Source: Phaeobacter sp. G2
GTDB lineage: Bacteria > Pseudomonadota > Alphaproteobacteria > Rhodobacterales > Rhodobacteraceae
Length of the DNA stretch: 64,000 bases
Direction: 5' to 3'
Assembly: GCA_025163595.1 (NCBI GenBank)
Contig: CP104100.1
Location: 1,550,001 to 1,614,000 of the forward strand
Shown: positions 8,457 through 17,214 of the stretch, piece by piece
Layout of the letters: the number at the start of each line of letters is the position of its first letter
How positions within the stretch are numbered: position 1 is the stretch's first letter
Made by a program: the position numbers and the translations under genes
The notes under the pieces: model-generated
Databases searched by the model: none
Seen by the model: the letters and a program-made list of their open reading frames with translations, nothing else
Told to the model about the DNA's origin: nothing

Positions 8457-8533
8457 CAAAGGGATCCCCCGTTTTGGTTTTAGTTGTGCCCAGGGGCGTA
8501 GCCCGGGCAAGTCGTAGGCTGCCCGCCAATAAA

Positions 8534-9454
8534 TCAGCGCGCAGCGTGGAAATTGCGACCCAAAGCAGCGGGTGCGCTGCTCTTATCGGCCGATAGGATA
8601 ACGAGCACCAGAATGGTGATCAGATAGGGCGACATTGCCAGATACTCTACCGGGATGGCAACGCCGGCAGCCTGAAGATTAAGCTGAACAACGGTTACAC
8701 CGCCAAAAAGATAGGCACCCAGCAACACACGCCAGGGTTTCCAGCTGGCAAAGACCACCAAAGCCAGGGCGATCCAGCCGATTCCTGCGGTCATGCCCTC
8801 GGTCCATTGCGGCACCCGGATCAGGCTGATGTAGGCACCGCCAAGCCCCGCACAGGCGCCCCCAAACAGGATCGCCATGATGCGGATGCGCACCACCTTG
8901 TATCCCAGGGCATGGGCGGCATCATGGTTTTCCCCCACCGCACGCAGCACCAGACCAATCCGGCTGAATTTGATTACGGCCCAAACAGCGGCAATCAAGA
9001 CCAGCGCCACATATAGCATGAGGTCATGGCCAAACAGGATCGGGCCGACAACCGGCAGATCGCTGAGCACCGGAATGTCCAGCTTTTCCATCTGAGGCGG
9101 TTTCACCCCCACATAGGACTGCCCCAACAGGGCAGACATGCCGAGGCCAAACAGCGTCAGCGACAGGCCAGAAGCCACCTGATTGGCCTGGGCGTATTGA
9201 GTGAGAATAGCAAACAGCACAGACAGGGTCGCGCCAGCCCCAGCAGCGGCGACAAACCCCAGCAGCGGTGAACCTGTTTCCACAGCCGTGGCAAAGCCCG
9301 CCACCGCGCCAATGATCATCATCCCCTCAACGCCGAGGTTCAGCACCCCGGATTTCTCCACCACCAGCTCACCAATAGCGGCAAACAACAGAGGTGTGGC
9401 TGCCACCATCAGCGAGGCAATGAGCAGGACGGGATTAATTGCAGAAAGATCCAT
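8534..9454 (-). CDS. ABC transporter permease, NupQ/YufQ-like
   Basis: The 306-residue integral membrane protein has about eight to ten hydrophobic segments and the branched-chain/nucleoside permease fold. Visible family blocks are GVLNLGVEGMMIIGAV near residues 35-50 and RAVGENHDAAHALGYKV in the cytoplasmic coupling region. Its ATG at 9454 overlaps the TAA of the preceding permease gene by one base (TAATG), indicating translational coupling. With the other permease it should form the membrane channel for the BMP-type binding protein and the double ATPase. Confidence 0.88.
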   Translation of the reverse strand: MDLSAINPVLLIASLMVAATPLLFAAIGELVVEKSGVLNLGVEGMMIIGAVAGFATAVETGSPLLGFVAAAGAGATLSVLFAILTQYAQANQVASGLSLTLFGLGMSALLGQSYVGVKPPQMEKLDIPVLSDLPVVGPILFGHDLMLYVALVLIAAVWAVIKFSRIGLVLRAVGENHDAAHALGYKVVRIRIMAILFGGACAGLGGAYISLIRVPQWTEGMTAGIGWIALALVVFASWKPWRVLLGAYLFGGVTVVQLNLQAAGVAIPVEYLAMSPYLITILVLVILSADKSSAPAALGRNFHAAR

Positions 9455-10536
9455 TACGCGACCTCCGGTTTGCCAAGCGAGATGCGGAAATTGGTCAACA
9501 GATCAAAGGCCAGCAGGAAAAACAGCAACATGCCCTGAAACACCTGAATGGCAGCAGAGGGCAGCTGCAGGTTCGACTGGGCGATATCGCCACCAATGTA
9601 AGTCAGCGCCATCAGCCCCCCAGCGAGCAGGATGCCCACGGGGTGCAGACGCCCCAGAAAGGCGACGATAATGGCGGTGAACCCGTAGCCGACGTTAAAA
9701 TCAATACTGACCTGCCCCGACGGGCCGGAGACCTCAAACATGCCTGCCAGACCAGCCAACATGCCGGAGGTGCCAAGGCAGAACAGGATCAACCGGCTTG
9801 GATTGACCCCGGCAAAGCGTGCTGCGCGGGGGGCCTCGCCGGTCAGGCGGATGTGGTAGCCGGTAATATGGCGGTTCAGCAGCACATAGGCAAAGATCAC
9901 CGCAATCAGCGCTGCCACCACGCCCCAGTGCATGCCAGAGCCAGCAATCAGGTCAGCGTTATAGGCGCTGTCATATTGTTGCAGGTTGCGCGACCCGGGA
10001 AATCCATGACCTTCGGGGTTTTTCAACAACCCCAATGACATAGAGGCCAGGAATTGCTCCGCTACATAGACCAGCATCAGGGAGACAAGGATTTCATTGG
10101 TGCCAAAGCGGACCTTTAGAAAGGCTGGGATCATTGCCCAGACCCAACCGCCAAAGCCCCCTGCGATGACCATCAGCGGAAAGATGTACCAGGCCTCTGT
10201 TGGATAAAAGGCAAGACCCGCACCGGCGCCAAACAGGGCGCCCATGATATACTGCCCCTCGGCGCCGATGTTCCAGATACCGGCCTTGAACCCTAGCGAC
10301 AGACCGATGGCGATCAGCACCAAAGGCGCGCCTTTGACCAAAAGCTGCGGGCGGTAATAAAAGGCAAACTCGCCAAACAGCGGCTCCCAGAAAATGGTGC
10401 GAATAGCCTCTACCGGGTCTTTGCCGAGGATCCCAAATAACAAGCCCCCGGCAATCATGGTTGCCAGAACCGCCAACAGCGGCGTGGCCAGTGACCAGGC
10501 CCGTGACGGCTGCGGTCGTTTCTCTAGCCGGATCAT
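9454..10536 (-). CDS. ABC transporter permease, NupP/YufP-like
   Basis: This 360-residue inner-membrane permease of the nucleoside/purine importer starts with a short cytoplasmic tail (MIRLEKRPQPSRAW) and then has about ten hydrophobic helices. FKAGIWNIGAEGQYIMGALFG and the cytoplasmic loop RLTGEAPRAARFAGVNPSRL are characteristic of the larger partner of this permease pair. I start it at the ATG at 10536, preceded by a GGGGG-rich stretch; a TTG ten codons upstream is possible but less convincing. It sits 66 bases after the ATPase gene. Confidence 0.88.
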   Translation of the reverse strand: MIRLEKRPQPSRAWSLATPLLAVLATMIAGGLLFGILGKDPVEAIRTIFWEPLFGEFAFYYRPQLLVKGAPLVLIAIGLSLGFKAGIWNIGAEGQYIMGALFGAGAGLAFYPTEAWYIFPLMVIAGGFGGWVWAMIPAFLKVRFGTNEILVSLMLVYVAEQFLASMSLGLLKNPEGHGFPGSRNLQQYDSAYNADLIAGSGMHWGVVAALIAVIFAYVLLNRHITGYHIRLTGEAPRAARFAGVNPSRLILFCLGTSGMLAGLAGMFEVSGPSGQVSIDFNVGYGFTAIIVAFLGRLHPVGILLAGGLMALTYIGGDIAQSNLQLPSAAIQVFQGMLLFFLLAFDLLTNFRISLGKPEVA

Positions 10537-10602
10537 TGCGCGGCCCCCTGTTTTATCTTTCCCCAAATATTCCCGCCAAAGGCGATCTCACGGCATAGGG
10601 TG

Positions 10603-12120
10603 TCAAACATGTGCCACCTCCATGCCATGGGCGCCGCCCATCATCAGGCCGATTTCTTCCACGCTTAACCCCGCAGCAGGACGCGGCGCAGACAGGCGGC
10701 CCTCATTCAGGGCGGCAAAGCTGTCAGAGATTTCCATGAGTTCATCCAGATCCTGGCTGATGCAGATGACGGCGCAGCCGCCTGCGGCCAGGTCCAGCAG
10801 CGATTGGCGAATGGCAGCCGCCGCCGAGGCATCAACCCCCCAGGTGGGCTGGTTCACCACCAGAACCTCGGGGCGTTGCAACACCTCGCGGCCAATGACA
10901 AATTTCTGCAGGTTACCACCCGACAGGGAACGGGCAGCATTCTCCGGCCCCGGCGTGCGCACGTCAAAGTCCTTGATCACTCGCTTGGCAAAGTCCCTGG
11001 CAGCTCCCCATTTGAGAAAGCCGTTCTTTACCAGCCCCTCACGGGTGGCTCCGGTGAGCATGGCATTCTCGGTCAGGCTCATATCAGGGGCGGCAGCATG
11101 GCCCAGGCGTTCTTCGGGCGCGGTTAACAGGCCAAGCGCGCGCCGCGCAACCGGCCCAAGCTGTCCAATGGGATCGGTGCCCAGCTTGACCGCATCAGCC
11201 TCAGTCTGGACCTCGCCAGAGAGCACCGACAGCAGCTCGTCCTGGCCATTGCCAGCCACACCGCCAATACCAAGGATCTCGCCACGGCGCACGGTCAGAT
11301 GCACATTGCGCAGCGCGGTGCCAAAAGCCGTGGGGGACGGCACCGACAGTCCGGAAATGTCCAGCGCCACAGCCCCAAAATCGCGGTCTCCACGCTCTGG
11401 CGGAGTCAGCGCCGATCCCACCATCAGTTCCGCCATTTCACTGGCCGAGGTTTCGGCGGGAACACATTCGCCGACGTTTTTGCCCAGCCGCAAAATGGTG
11501 GCGTGATCACAGAGCCTGCGGATTTCCTCCAGCTTATGGCTGATATAAAGGATGGAGGTGCCCTCAGCCCGCAGTTTTTCCAGCGTCAGAAACAGGATTT
11601 CGACCTCTTGCGGGGTCAACACGCTGGTGGGTTCATCCATGATCAGCAGCTTTGGGTCCTGCAACAGGCAACGAATGATCTCCACTCGCTGGCGCTCCCC
11701 GGCGGACAGATCGCCAACGGTGCGATAGGGATCCAACGGCAGGCCATAGGCCTCTGAGACCTGGCGGATCTTGGTGGCCAGATCGCGCAGCGCAGGCGGG
11801 TTTTCCATCCCCAGCGCGATGTTTTCTGCAACGTTGAGCGCATCAAACAAGGAAAAGTGCTGAAACACCATGGCAATGCCATCGGCGCGGGCCTGACGCG
11901 GCTCACCGGGGGCAAAGGGCGCACCACGCAGGGTCATCTCGCCGCTGTCGGGTTTCACCAGCCCATAGATCATTTTGACCAGGGTGGATTTCCCAGCGCC
12001 GTTTTCTCCCAGCAGGGCATGCACTTCGCCCGCGCCGATATCAAAGGAGACAGCGTCATTGGCCACCACACCGGGGTAGGCCTTGGTCAGACCTTTCAGG
12101 CTTAAGAGTACCTCAGTCAC
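10603..12120 (-). CDS. ABC transporter double ATPase (purine/nucleoside importer)
   Basis: The 505-residue protein contains two nucleotide-binding domains in tandem, as in NupO/RbsA-type ATPases. The N-terminal domain is canonical: Walker A GENGAGKST, signature LSAGERQRVEI and Walker B LLIMDEPT. The C-terminal domain has a degenerate P-loop (GVAGNGQDELL) but keeps LSGGNLQKFVIGRE, and NQP replaces DEP at its Walker B; this asymmetry is usual in the family. The start is the GTG at 12120, which overlaps the stop of xdhC by four bases (GTGA). The long frame upstream belongs to xdhC sequence read out of frame and is excluded. Confidence 0.9.
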   Translation of the reverse strand: MTEVLLSLKGLTKAYPGVVANDAVSFDIGAGEVHALLGENGAGKSTLVKMIYGLVKPDSGEMTLRGAPFAPGEPRQARADGIAMVFQHFSLFDALNVAENIALGMENPPALRDLATKIRQVSEAYGLPLDPYRTVGDLSAGERQRVEIIRCLLQDPKLLIMDEPTSVLTPQEVEILFLTLEKLRAEGTSILYISHKLEEIRRLCDHATILRLGKNVGECVPAETSASEMAELMVGSALTPPERGDRDFGAVALDISGLSVPSPTAFGTALRNVHLTVRRGEILGIGGVAGNGQDELLSVLSGEVQTEADAVKLGTDPIGQLGPVARRALGLLTAPEERLGHAAAPDMSLTENAMLTGATREGLVKNGFLKWGAARDFAKRVIKDFDVRTPGPENAARSLSGGNLQKFVIGREVLQRPEVLVVNQPTWGVDASAAAAIRQSLLDLAAGGCAVICISQDLDELMEISDSFAALNEGRLSAPRPAAGLSVEEIGLMMGGAHGMEVAHV

Positions 12121-13061
12121 GCGCGCTGCTCCTCTTTTATCTCTCTGCGTGCCGCCCGCGCCAGCAGCTCTGCCGCGACGCCGACCGCAATCATCTGCGG
12201 GTGTTTGCCCAGGGCAGGGGTGCCAATTGGGCAGGTTATGCGGGCGATCTCGGCCGGGCTGTGACCCAGGGCTGCCAATCGGCTGCGAAACCGCGCCCAT
12301 TTGGTGGCCGAGCCGATAAGCCCCGCAAAGGAAAACCCATGCAATAGCAGACCGTGGCATAGCGCCAGATCCAGCTCATGGGAATAGGTGAGAACCAGAT
12401 GCTGTGCATTTACCGGTGCATGACGCAGCAGGAGGCTCGGGTCCTGGCCTGGAAGAATGGTCACGCCCGCTGGAACATGCGCCGGAAACCGCGTCGTTGC
12501 CGTATCCACCCAGGTGATTGCCAGATCCGGCAGGGGCGCCAGCACATCAACCAAGGCGCGCCCCACATGACCGGCGCCCCAAATCCACAGATCTTGCTGT
12601 GGCTTGTGTACCGGCTCCAGCATCCAGTGATCAATCAGTTGTGTCTGCTGGCGTTGTCCCTGCGCCCGCAGCTGCGCCAGCTGGCGCTTCACGGCCAGTG
12701 GCGGGCTTGTAGCGGCCTCCGGCGTGACGGGGCGCAAAATGACCTCCGTGTCCAGTCGCGCAAAATCCTCCATGTCATAGATCTCGCTGACCAGAGTAAC
12801 CGATCCGCCGCAGCACTGGCCCAGATCCGGTCCCAGGGCATGGGTGCTGAGACGGGTTTTCCTGTCTTGCCTGCGTGCCGTCTCCGCCGCTTCAAACTCC
12901 AGCGCGCCGCCGCCGATGGTGCCGCTTTGTCCCTTGTCCCAAACCAGCATGGCTGCCCCCACTTCCCGCGGCGATGAGCCACGAATGGCGGCAATCACAA
13001 CCCGGCACACCCGGCCATGTTGCAAAAGGGCGGCACGAAGCGCGTCCAGATCAAACCCCAT
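12117..13061 (-). CDS. xdhC: Xanthine dehydrogenase accessory protein XdhC
   Basis: XdhC (314 residues here) binds molybdenum cofactor and delivers it in sulfurated form to xanthine dehydrogenase. The N-terminal XdhC/CoxI domain shows AAIRGSSPREVGAAM and a TIGGGALEFEAAE segment; the C-terminal domain has a Rossmann-like block DLWIWGAGHVGRALVDVL and a further LIGSATKWARFRSRL. The start is the ATG at 13061 (MGFDLDALRAALLQHG), 11 bases inside the end of xdhB, so the two are probably coupled. The frame continues upstream, but only inside xdhB. This fits the usual order xdhA-xdhB-xdhC. Confidence 0.9.
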   Translation of the reverse strand: MGFDLDALRAALLQHGRVCRVVIAAIRGSSPREVGAAMLVWDKGQSGTIGGGALEFEAAETARRQDRKTRLSTHALGPDLGQCCGGSVTLVSEIYDMEDFARLDTEVILRPVTPEAATSPPLAVKRQLAQLRAQGQRQQTQLIDHWMLEPVHKPQQDLWIWGAGHVGRALVDVLAPLPDLAITWVDTATTRFPAHVPAGVTILPGQDPSLLLRHAPVNAQHLVLTYSHELDLALCHGLLLHGFSFAGLIGSATKWARFRSRLAALGHSPAEIARITCPIGTPALGKHPQMIAVGVAAELLARAARREIKEEQRA

Positions 13062-15408
13062 CGCGCTGCCTCCGGGCCTGGCGCCAGACTTCTTCCGCCG
13101 TCGCCGGGGCCGCCAGCGCCGGGTAGCTGTTGCCAAACTGCGCCACCGCATCGCTGATCGCCAACCAGGCCGAAATCCCCAACATAAAGGGCGGCTCACC
13201 GACCGCTTTAGAGCGGTAAATACTGTCCTCACGGTTCTCGCCGGCATACAGCGCCACATTGAACACATCCGGTCGATCGGAACAGGCCGGGATCTTGTAG
13301 GTCGAGGGCGCATGGGTGCGCAAGGCGCCCCGCTGGTCCCAGACCAACTCCTCTGTGGTGAGCCAGCCCGCGCCCTGCACATAGCCGCCTTCCACCTGAC
13401 CTATGTCCAGATCCGGGTTCAGCGAGGCGCCTGCATCATGTAGGATATCGCAGCGCAGGATGCGGTTTTCGCCACTGCGACGATCCACCACCACCTCAGT
13501 CAGCGCGGCCCCATAGGCAAAGTAGAAAAACGGCCGCCCCTGGCCTTTGATCCGGTCCCATTGCAGGCTGGGTGTTTTATAAAATCCAGTTGCCGAAAGG
13601 CTGATCCGCCCCTCATAACAGCGCTTTGCGGCCTCATCAAAGGTGATCTCCTCGCTGCCAACGCGAACCAGATTGCCTGAGAAAACGACGTCCTCCACAG
13701 CTATCTGATGCCGTTCAGCCAAAAATGCAGCCATGCGCATGCGGATGGTATCACAGGCGGCTTTTACCGCCATGCCATTCAGATCGGAGCCAGAAGAAGC
13801 AGCCGTCGCCGAGGTATTGGGCACCTTGGCGGTATCGGTGGCGGTGATTTTCACCTTATCCACGGAAATCCCAAAACCGCTGGCAGCCACCTGCGCCACC
13901 TTCTGAAACAGCCCCTGGCCCATTTCGGTGCCGCCGTGGTTCAGATGTACCGACCCATCCTGATAGACATGCACCAAGGCGCCCGCCTGGTTGAGATGCG
14001 TGAGGGTAAAGGAAATGCCAAATTTCACCGGCGAAAAGGCAAGCCCGCGTTTCAGATCGGTCTGCCCCTTGTTCCACTCGGCAATCTCAGCCCGCCGCGC
14101 CGCGTAATCAGCGCTTTCCAGGAGCTGATCTGTCAAAGTGTGTAATTCAAAATCGCGGACTTCCATCCCATAGGGCGTGGTATTGTCGCGTGTATTCATC
14201 TTGCCTGAAATACCTCGGGGGGCGGTCGCAGACCGGGGGGCAGCGCCCCCCTCTGGCTTTTCGTCGGGCGCGTCATAGTAGTTGCACCGCCGTATTGCGA
14301 CAGGATCCGCGCCCAACGCATAAGAGATGTGATCCATCACCCGCTCGATCCCCACCATGCCCTGTGGCCCGCCAAAGCCGCGATAGGCGGTGGCGCTTTG
14401 CAGGTTGGTCTTCAACCGGTGGCTTTCGATGCGGATGGCGGGAATGGCGTAGGCATTGTCACTGTGCAGCATGGCGCGATCTGCCACTGGTAGCGACAGA
14501 TCCTGGGCCCAACCGCAGTTGACCAGATGGGTGAACTCGACCCCATGCAGGCGGCCCGTCTCGTCATAACCAGCCCGATAACTGATCCGAAAGGCGTGAC
14601 GCTTGCCGGTGATCACCATGTCATCATCCCGGTCATAGCGCATTTTGCAGGGCTTGCCGGTCTGGCGCGCGGCGACAGCGCAGGCCACGGCAAGGGCATT
14701 GCCCTGGCTTTCCTTGCCGCCAAAACCACCGCCCATCCGGCGGATCTCGACCCGCACTGCATGCATGGGCAGGCCAATGGCCTCGGCCACCTTGTGCTGG
14801 ATCTCGGTTGGGTGCTGGGTTGAGGAATTCACCAGCATGCCACCATCTTCCTGTGGCAGCGCCAGGGCGGCCTGACCTTCCAGATAAAAATGCTCCTGCC
14901 CACCCAGCTCAAACGTGCCTTCAACCTGATGCGGCGCCTGGGCGATGGCCGCTGCAGCATCGCCTTTTTGATAGATCCGTGGGCCTTCCTCAAAGCGGCT
15001 GTTGGCGGCCAGGGCGGCATCCAGGGTCAGCAGCGCCTCTTCTTCGCTATAAGAAACCGTCCCCCGACGCGCAGCAACGCGGGCGGCGCGATGGCTTGTG
15101 GCCACCACCAAAAACAGCGGCTGACCCAGATAATGTACCGTGCCGTCCGACAGCAGTGGTTCGTCATGGATCGAGGGGGAGACATCATTGCTAAAGGGCA
15201 GATCCGGCGCCGTCAGCACCGCCACCACACCGGGGCTGGATTTGACCGCTGCCAGATCCATTTTGTCGATGCGCCCCTTGGCAATTGTCGACAGCCCAAA
15301 GGCCAGATGCAGCGCACCGCGCGGCAGGGGGGTGTCATCCACATAGCGGGCCTTGCCGGTCACATGTAGTTTTGCCGCGTCATGGGGCAGGGGTTTTGCA
15401 ACGCTCAT
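13051..15408 (-). CDS. xdhB: Xanthine dehydrogenase molybdopterin-binding subunit XdhB
   Basis: XdhB (785 residues) is the large catalytic subunit that hydroxylates hypoxanthine and xanthine to urate. It begins with the aldehyde oxidase/xanthine dehydrogenase a/b hammerhead (KLHVTGKARYVDD). Molybdopterin-binding segments follow: GGGFGGKESQGN, TAYRGFGGPQGM, NHGGTEMGQGL and the C-terminal KAVGEPPFMLG, whose glutamate is the catalytic base in the family. Length agrees with the separate B subunit of the Rhodobacter type enzyme. The ATG at 15408 overlaps the stop of xdhA by four bases (ATGA). Confidence 0.93.
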   Translation of the reverse strand: MSVAKPLPHDAAKLHVTGKARYVDDTPLPRGALHLAFGLSTIAKGRIDKMDLAAVKSSPGVVAVLTAPDLPFSNDVSPSIHDEPLLSDGTVHYLGQPLFLVVATSHRAARVAARRGTVSYSEEEALLTLDAALAANSRFEEGPRIYQKGDAAAAIAQAPHQVEGTFELGGQEHFYLEGQAALALPQEDGGMLVNSSTQHPTEIQHKVAEAIGLPMHAVRVEIRRMGGGFGGKESQGNALAVACAVAARQTGKPCKMRYDRDDDMVITGKRHAFRISYRAGYDETGRLHGVEFTHLVNCGWAQDLSLPVADRAMLHSDNAYAIPAIRIESHRLKTNLQSATAYRGFGGPQGMVGIERVMDHISYALGADPVAIRRCNYYDAPDEKPEGGAAPRSATAPRGISGKMNTRDNTTPYGMEVRDFELHTLTDQLLESADYAARRAEIAEWNKGQTDLKRGLAFSPVKFGISFTLTHLNQAGALVHVYQDGSVHLNHGGTEMGQGLFQKVAQVAASGFGISVDKVKITATDTAKVPNTSATAASSGSDLNGMAVKAACDTIRMRMAAFLAERHQIAVEDVVFSGNLVRVGSEEITFDEAAKRCYEGRISLSATGFYKTPSLQWDRIKGQGRPFFYFAYGAALTEVVVDRRSGENRILRCDILHDAGASLNPDLDIGQVEGGYVQGAGWLTTEELVWDQRGALRTHAPSTYKIPACSDRPDVFNVALYAGENREDSIYRSKAVGEPPFMLGISAWLAISDAVAQFGNSYPALAAPATAEEVWRQARRQRDGV

Positions 15409-16766
15409 GCCTGCACCTCCAGAACTGAGTGGCTGTTGCCGTTGATGTCATCGAAATAGCGCGCAAGCATGTTCTTTGCGGTCTCCAGCCTGTACTCCGC
15501 CGAGGCCCGCATATCGCTGAGTGGGGTGAAATCCTGCGCCAGCGCGGCCATAGCCGTTGTGACACTGGTTTCATTCCAGGGCTGGCCAGTCAGCGCCGCC
15601 TCCAGAGCGTTGGCGCGCTTTGGGGTGGCGGCAAGCCCGCCAAAGGCGATGCGGGCGGCGGTCACCAGACCACCTGATACAGTGACATTAAACGCCCCCA
15701 GCACGGCTGAGATATCCTGGTCAAATCGCTTGGAAAGCTTATAGACCCGCAACCGGTCTGGCTGACGCGGAATGCTAACGGCTTCGACGAACTCACCGGG
15801 GCGGCGGTCCTGTTTGCCGTAGTCGATAAAGAAGTCCTCAATGGCGATGTCGCGGCGGCTGTCGCCCTGGCGCAGATGCAGGCGCGCCCCCAGGGCAATC
15901 AGCGCAGGTGGGTTGTCCCCAATGGGCGAGCCATTGGCGATATTGCCACCAAGGGTGGCGGCGGCGCGCACCTGTTGGCTGGCAAAGCGGCGGATCATTT
16001 CCCCATAAGAGGGGTGCAGCGGCGCAATCGCCTCGCGCATACGGTTCATGTCCACCATGGCACCCAAGCGGATCTCCTGGTCGGTCAGCGTGATCTGTTT
16101 CAGGTCGTCACAGCCATCGAGAAAGATCATCTCTCCCAGATCGCGCAGCCCCTTGGTGACCCAAAGGCCCAGATCGGTGGCCCCAGCCACCAGCCGGGCT
16201 TCGGGCTTGGCCGCGTAAAGCTGTGCCAATGCATCCGACGATTGCGGAATATTGGCCGCCTCGGTGGCTTGGGGCAGGGGTTCCTTGGTGATCCACTGAG
16301 GCACCGGCTGATTGGCAGCTGCCTCGGCGGCGCGGACGATCGGCGCGTAGCCGGTGCAGCGACACAGGTTGCCGGCCAGCTGCACATCATGATCCGTCGC
16401 ACCGTTTTTATGCGCGGTGACCATCGACATGACAAAACCGGGGGTGCAAAAGCCGCACTGGCTGCCGTGATGGCTGATCATCGCCTCTTGTACCGGGTGC
16501 AGTGTGCCATCGGCATCCGCGGCACCTTCTACAGTGCGAATGGATTTACCGTTGAGCTGCGGCAGGAACAGGATGCAGGAATTCAACGGCTTGGAGCCCG
16601 ACCTATCCGTTACCATCACGGTGCAGGCGCCGCAGTCGCCCTCGTTGCAGCCCTCTTTGGTCCCTGTCAGTCCGCGCTCTTCGCGTAAAAAATCAAGCAG
16701 AGTGGCCGAGGGATCAAGATCCTCGAGCACAACCTCTTCACCGTTCAAATGAAAGGTGATTGTCAT
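15405..16766 (-). CDS. xdhA: Xanthine dehydrogenase iron-sulfur/FAD subunit XdhA
   Basis: XdhA (453 residues) carries electrons from the molybdenum site through two 2Fe-2S clusters to FAD and NAD. The N-terminal plant-type ferredoxin domain has C40, C45, C48 and C64; the second cluster domain has C104, C107, C135 and C137 (QCGFC and LCRCTGY). The FAD domain (about 190-370, with RAAATLGGNIANGSPIGD) and the CO-dehydrogenase flavoprotein C-terminal domain follow. It is the first gene of a seven-gene operon ending at the terminator at 7331, so oxidation and uptake of purines share one transcript. The promoter should lie in 16767-17214. Confidence 0.92.
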   Translation of the reverse strand: MTITFHLNGEEVVLEDLDPSATLLDFLREERGLTGTKEGCNEGDCGACTVMVTDRSGSKPLNSCILFLPQLNGKSIRTVEGAADADGTLHPVQEAMISHHGSQCGFCTPGFVMSMVTAHKNGATDHDVQLAGNLCRCTGYAPIVRAAEAAANQPVPQWITKEPLPQATEAANIPQSSDALAQLYAAKPEARLVAGATDLGLWVTKGLRDLGEMIFLDGCDDLKQITLTDQEIRLGAMVDMNRMREAIAPLHPSYGEMIRRFASQQVRAAATLGGNIANGSPIGDNPPALIALGARLHLRQGDSRRDIAIEDFFIDYGKQDRRPGEFVEAVSIPRQPDRLRVYKLSKRFDQDISAVLGAFNVTVSGGLVTAARIAFGGLAATPKRANALEAALTGQPWNETSVTTAMAALAQDFTPLSDMRASAEYRLETAKNMLARYFDDINGNSHSVLEVQA

Positions 16767-17214
16767 CGTGTGAAACCCGTCGCCTTACGTGAACCACCCC
16801 AAATGCCATGCTTTCGATGCGACGTAGAAAGTCTGGCGGGCCTTTGCATATGCTTGCTGCGATTAACCTACGAAGCAGCAGCTCGTTCTGGCAAGAAAAA
16901 GTGACTCTGTTCTGTTACATTTGGTCGCGCAAGATTATTACTCCTTTTAGGGGCATGCTGTTATTTTTAAAGCACTTCCTACGGAAAACCCCCGAAAAAC
17001 GGTCTCAGGGTGGGGGAGTTCGAGTAGGACTTTCAAACTTGATTTGATAATACCCTCAATTTTTCAGGGTGTCTTGGGTGCAATAAGCATCACATTGCGA
17101 CTTGTTTGACCAAATTCACGCCGCTTTATTAACGCGTCAGCAGCCTGTGCCCCAGATATTTTTGCGCAATAACAGCTCTTATCCTTGCGCCGGGGATCGG
17201 ATAGCTTGGCCCCC
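16767..17214. other. Divergent intergenic region between xdhA and dnaE1 (448 bp)
   Basis: This is the longest AT-richer stretch in the first third of the window. It should contain the promoters of the purine operon (minus) and dnaE1 (plus). A short inverted repeat ACCCT...AGGGT lies near 17050-17068. TTGACC (17106-17111) followed by TATTAA (17127-17132) could be a dnaE1 promoter, but the 15-base spacer is short. I see no convincing gene here. Confidence 0.5.

Noticed and set aside
16808..17047. 79-codon frame between xdhA and dnaE1
   Set aside because: No ribosome site and no recognisable features; it lies in the promoter region of two operons.
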